Shown: piece after piece, positions 29,800-31,726 of the stretch
Numbering within the stretch: position 1 is the first letter of the stretch
Layout of the letters: each line of letters starts with the position of its first letter
Source: Porogramme epimiltina
Taxonomy: Eukaryota > Basidiomycota > Agaricomycetes > Polyporales > Polyporaceae
DNA: 31,726 nucleotides
Assembly: GCA_900155495.1 (NCBI GenBank)
Contig: FTLJ01000042.1
Coordinates: 1 to 31,726, forward strand
Direction: 5' to 3'
Translations under genes and position numbers: made by a program
Notes under the pieces: generated by a model
Seen by the model: the letters and a program-made list of their open reading frames with translations, nothing else
The model's database searches: none
What the model was told of the DNA's origin: nothing

Positions 29800-31176
29800 A
29801 GGGGGCGGAGCGCGGCGCTAGATGCCTGCCGCCTGCGCGGGTGTGGTGGGGGCTTCCTATGACGGAGAACGTGCGCGCGAGCGGAGCGGGAGGGGAGGGA
29901 GCGCGGGCTCCGGCTGCGGCCATGGTGCGCGCGTGACGCAGATCCGGGCGCACGTCTACTGCGAACCCGCGACCCCGAACGCGCGAAGCGCAGTAGCCGT
30001 GGAGGATGCGAGGAAGGGGAAGGGGAGGGGGGGGGGGCAATTGTGGGTTCTTGCCTCGCTATCGCCTGCGTAAGCCCGACGCCTTTCGCCCCTGTCCGAA
30101 GGGGCGGTAGGCGGGCCTGGTCGAGGGGCGGAGAGGGGGCGCGAGCGGCGAGATGGGCAGCTGCGTGTATATCTTGGTCGTAGTGTATTGCGGCGGAAAA
30201 AGCATGGGCGTGGTGAGACTTACGTAGCGCGGGCTGCGCGGGACGTAGTGCGCGTTCCTGCTTCATTTTTTGCTTCGACCCGGAAGTCTGGAAGAACCTC
30301 CGGAGGGGAAGGGAGGAGGGCTCGGCCGGGAAGAGCCTGAGGGTGCGAGGAGTGAGGATGTGTCGGAGGACGCCAGGCGCCGGTGGGATGGATGTCTAGA
30401 GCTCGAATATTTGTCAGGGACGCGAGAAGTCACGGCACGTGAGAAGCGTCACGCGTCCCGGGCGATCTTCATTCATGATGCTCAAGCCTGACAAATAGCC
30501 CGAGAAGTCGCGCGTTCTCCCCCCTTGATGAGGGGCGTGATGGCAAGGTAAATTTTTAAACTACGGCATATCTGGATGCAGGATGTGCTATGTCATATGA
30601 CATACCTCCTGAAGCAATAGCTAGGGCATCCGGTATCTTACTACTGGGTTGAACCAGTCTCTGTAACGGCAGCCCGTCCAGCAATTCCTTACCAACGACG
30701 AATCACAACTCTTAGAAGCATCCGGCGTCGAAAAATGATGTCTTCACTGCACTTGGCATCCTTGATACCCTAATATGTCCCTATAAAACACCACCAATAC
30801 CAAGCAACTCACCTAAGAAAAAAGCCCAAAAGAAGAAAAACGGCTACGCAATACAGAAGAATAAGTATACCCGACGAGAAGATCTATGATACAAACGTCT
30901 ATAGTAACAACAAGGGGGGGGAGAGCAGCATCGAGCGCGAGAAAGCGGAAGCAAAAACAAAGCCAAGCACGACAGGGTGAAAAGAAAGCAAAAGTGGAAA
31001 GCAATGAACGGAAAAGCGTGGAGTCGTGCTCGGCTGGGGCGGCGTGCCCGCCTTGGCGGAGATAAATATCTGCGGACCGGTGTCGGACGGGGTGGGCGGA
31101 TTTGGGACCGGGGTATGGGCGAGAGGGTATCCTCGATGGGGAGACGCGGAGTCGCAGGGGAGGGCGTGGCGGGGCG

Positions 31177-31608
31177 TTAGCGGAGGTGCAGCACGAACGG
31201 CGTCTGGGAGTCGACGGAGCCGAACGACGACGTCGACTCTGGGCGCGTGCGCGCCAGCTGCGGCCGCTCGACCTCGCTCGCCTTCTCATCCACCTCCCCT
31301 GGCGCCGCGCTCTCCACACTGAGACCGCTCTTTTCTGACCCAACAGGGTCCGGCGGGAGCACAAAGGGCGTGATGCCAAACGCCTCGGGGGACGAGCCGC
31401 TGACGCGCTTGCGGGGCGCGAAGAGCGGGAGCGCGGCGGTCGCGTCGGGCACGCAGCGGTGCGTGAGCACGAGGAGCGCGGCGTTGGCGAGCCCCTGGAG
31501 GTTGAAGACGAAGTCGGCGAAGATCGTCGCGCGGAAGGGCACCGCGTGCCCGCCGAACTCGTAGAAGCGCGCGATCGTCACGGGGAGGAGGAGGATCGTG
31601 TACGCGAC
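31177..31608 (-). CDS. Seven-transmembrane (GPCR-like) receptor, last exon only (5' part outside window)
   Basis: The exon opens after a clear acceptor (CTTCACAG) and encodes 143 residues to a TAA. It begins with a hydrophobic helix (VAYTILLLPVTIARFYEF), a short loop (GGHAVP) and a second helix (TIFADFVFNLQGLANAALLVLT) ending HRCVPD. About 90 polar, Ser-rich residues follow (SSPEAFGI, ESTSSFGSVDS), reading as a cytoplasmic tail. This end, helices 6 and 7 plus a tail, resembles basidiomycete receptors of the cAMP-receptor/Git3-like kind; the ligand is unknown and the call rests on the C-terminal part alone. Ser-rich tails of such receptors are usually phosphorylated. The gene is on the same strand as, and upstream of, the G-alpha gene. 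Confidence 0.6.
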   Translation of the reverse strand, partial: VAYTILLLPVTIARFYEFGGHAVPFRATIFADFVFNLQGLANAALLVLTHRCVPDATAALPLFAPRKRVSGSSPEAFGITPFVLPPDPVGSEKSGLSVESAAPGEVDEKASEVERPQLARTRPESTSSFGSVDSQTPFVLHLR

Positions 31609-31726
31609 CTGTGAAGGGAGGCAGGTGGGGGGGGGGGGGAAGGGGTTGGGGGGGGAAAGGGAGGGGGGAGGGGAGGGGGAGGACGGGGGAACCGGTCAAG
31701 GGGGGCGGGGAGGGGAATCATGTTCC
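31609..31726 (-). other. Part of a receptor intron with a long poly-C tract
   Basis: Upstream of the acceptor the gene strand is nearly all C and T with several C-runs (G-runs on the plus strand at 31626-31680). It acts as a polypyrimidine tract; its G-rich complement could form quadruplexes. The donor lies outside the window or was not identified. Confidence 0.55.

Larger units (their letters stand above)
27120..31176. other. 4 kb GC-rich region upstream of the G-alpha gene, no gene recognised
   Basis: This lies between the G-alpha start and the receptor stop, so it holds the G-alpha promoter and the receptor 3' flank. Long open frames of up to about 417 codons occur on both strands (27777-28838 plus, 28033-29286 minus, 29141-30040 minus). 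They overlap each other, are Arg/Pro/Gly/Ala-rich, and have no motif, so they are read as GC artefacts. It contains a two-base gap between G-runs and several short tandem repeats. From about 30540 to 30900 the sequence turns AT-rich, likely receptor 3' UTR. Confidence 0.55.

Noticed and set aside
29141..30040. Open frame of 299 codons, minus strand
   Set aside because: Low-complexity Pro/Arg/Ala content over minisatellite DNA; no motif.
1..31726. tRNA genes, transposons, CRISPR arrays
   Set aside because: No cloverleaf-like sequence with a GGTTCGA-type arm, no terminal repeats or transposase/reverse transcriptase frames, and no regularly spaced repeats were seen by eye.

Overview
The window is nuclear DNA from a filamentous basidiomycete, most likely an Agaricomycete. 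The support is GC-rich genes cut by many 50-75 nt GT-AG introns with CTNA-type branch points, a delta-9 desaturase with a C-terminal cytochrome b5 domain, a divergent long G-alpha subunit, and a plant/fungal-type O-methyltransferase. All gene models were spliced by hand: frame continuity, splice consensus and family motifs agree, but no transcript or database evidence was available.

Left part (1-7.4 kb): the 3' end of a mitochondrial carrier gene (+) converges on a mitochondrial ribosome recycling factor gene (-). Next come a SAM-dependent O-methyltransferase (-) and a secreted S9-family serine peptidase (copy A, -). Middle part (7.4-19.2 kb): an RRG7-like nuclease-fold mitochondrial protein (+), a small protein with a PB1-like C-terminus (-), then two further S9 genes in tandem (copies B and C, +). 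B and C share 9-exon structure and intron phases with A, and their 5' flanks are duplicated too. Right part (19.2-31.7 kb): a delta-9 fatty acid desaturase (-), a 15-exon G-protein alpha subunit (-), and the 3' end of a seven-transmembrane receptor gene (-). A roughly 4 kb GC-rich, gene-less stretch containing a small assembly gap (nn) separates the last two.

The most interesting signals are these. (1) Copies B and C have full reading frames and splice sites, yet both carry the same 9-base in-frame deletion that removes the catalytic serine. B has also changed the catalytic His to Tyr and damaged the HGGP motif, so the locus holds one apparently active enzyme and two apparent pseudoenzymes, all with signal peptides. 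(2) The G-alpha protein has His where almost all G-alpha proteins have the GTPase glutamine, lacks the N-terminal myristoylation site, and is encoded with tiny exons, including a likely 4-nt exon right after that His. (3) The O-methyltransferase encodes its catalytic His in a 16-nt exon. (4) Both introns flanking the desaturase's cytochrome b5 core are in-frame and stop-free.

The mitochondrial genes, lipid desaturase and signalling genes look like ordinary housekeeping neighbours. The O-methyltransferase plus three S9 genes is the only part resembling an accessory locus. No precursor peptide, synthase, transposon, tRNA or CRISPR was recognised.
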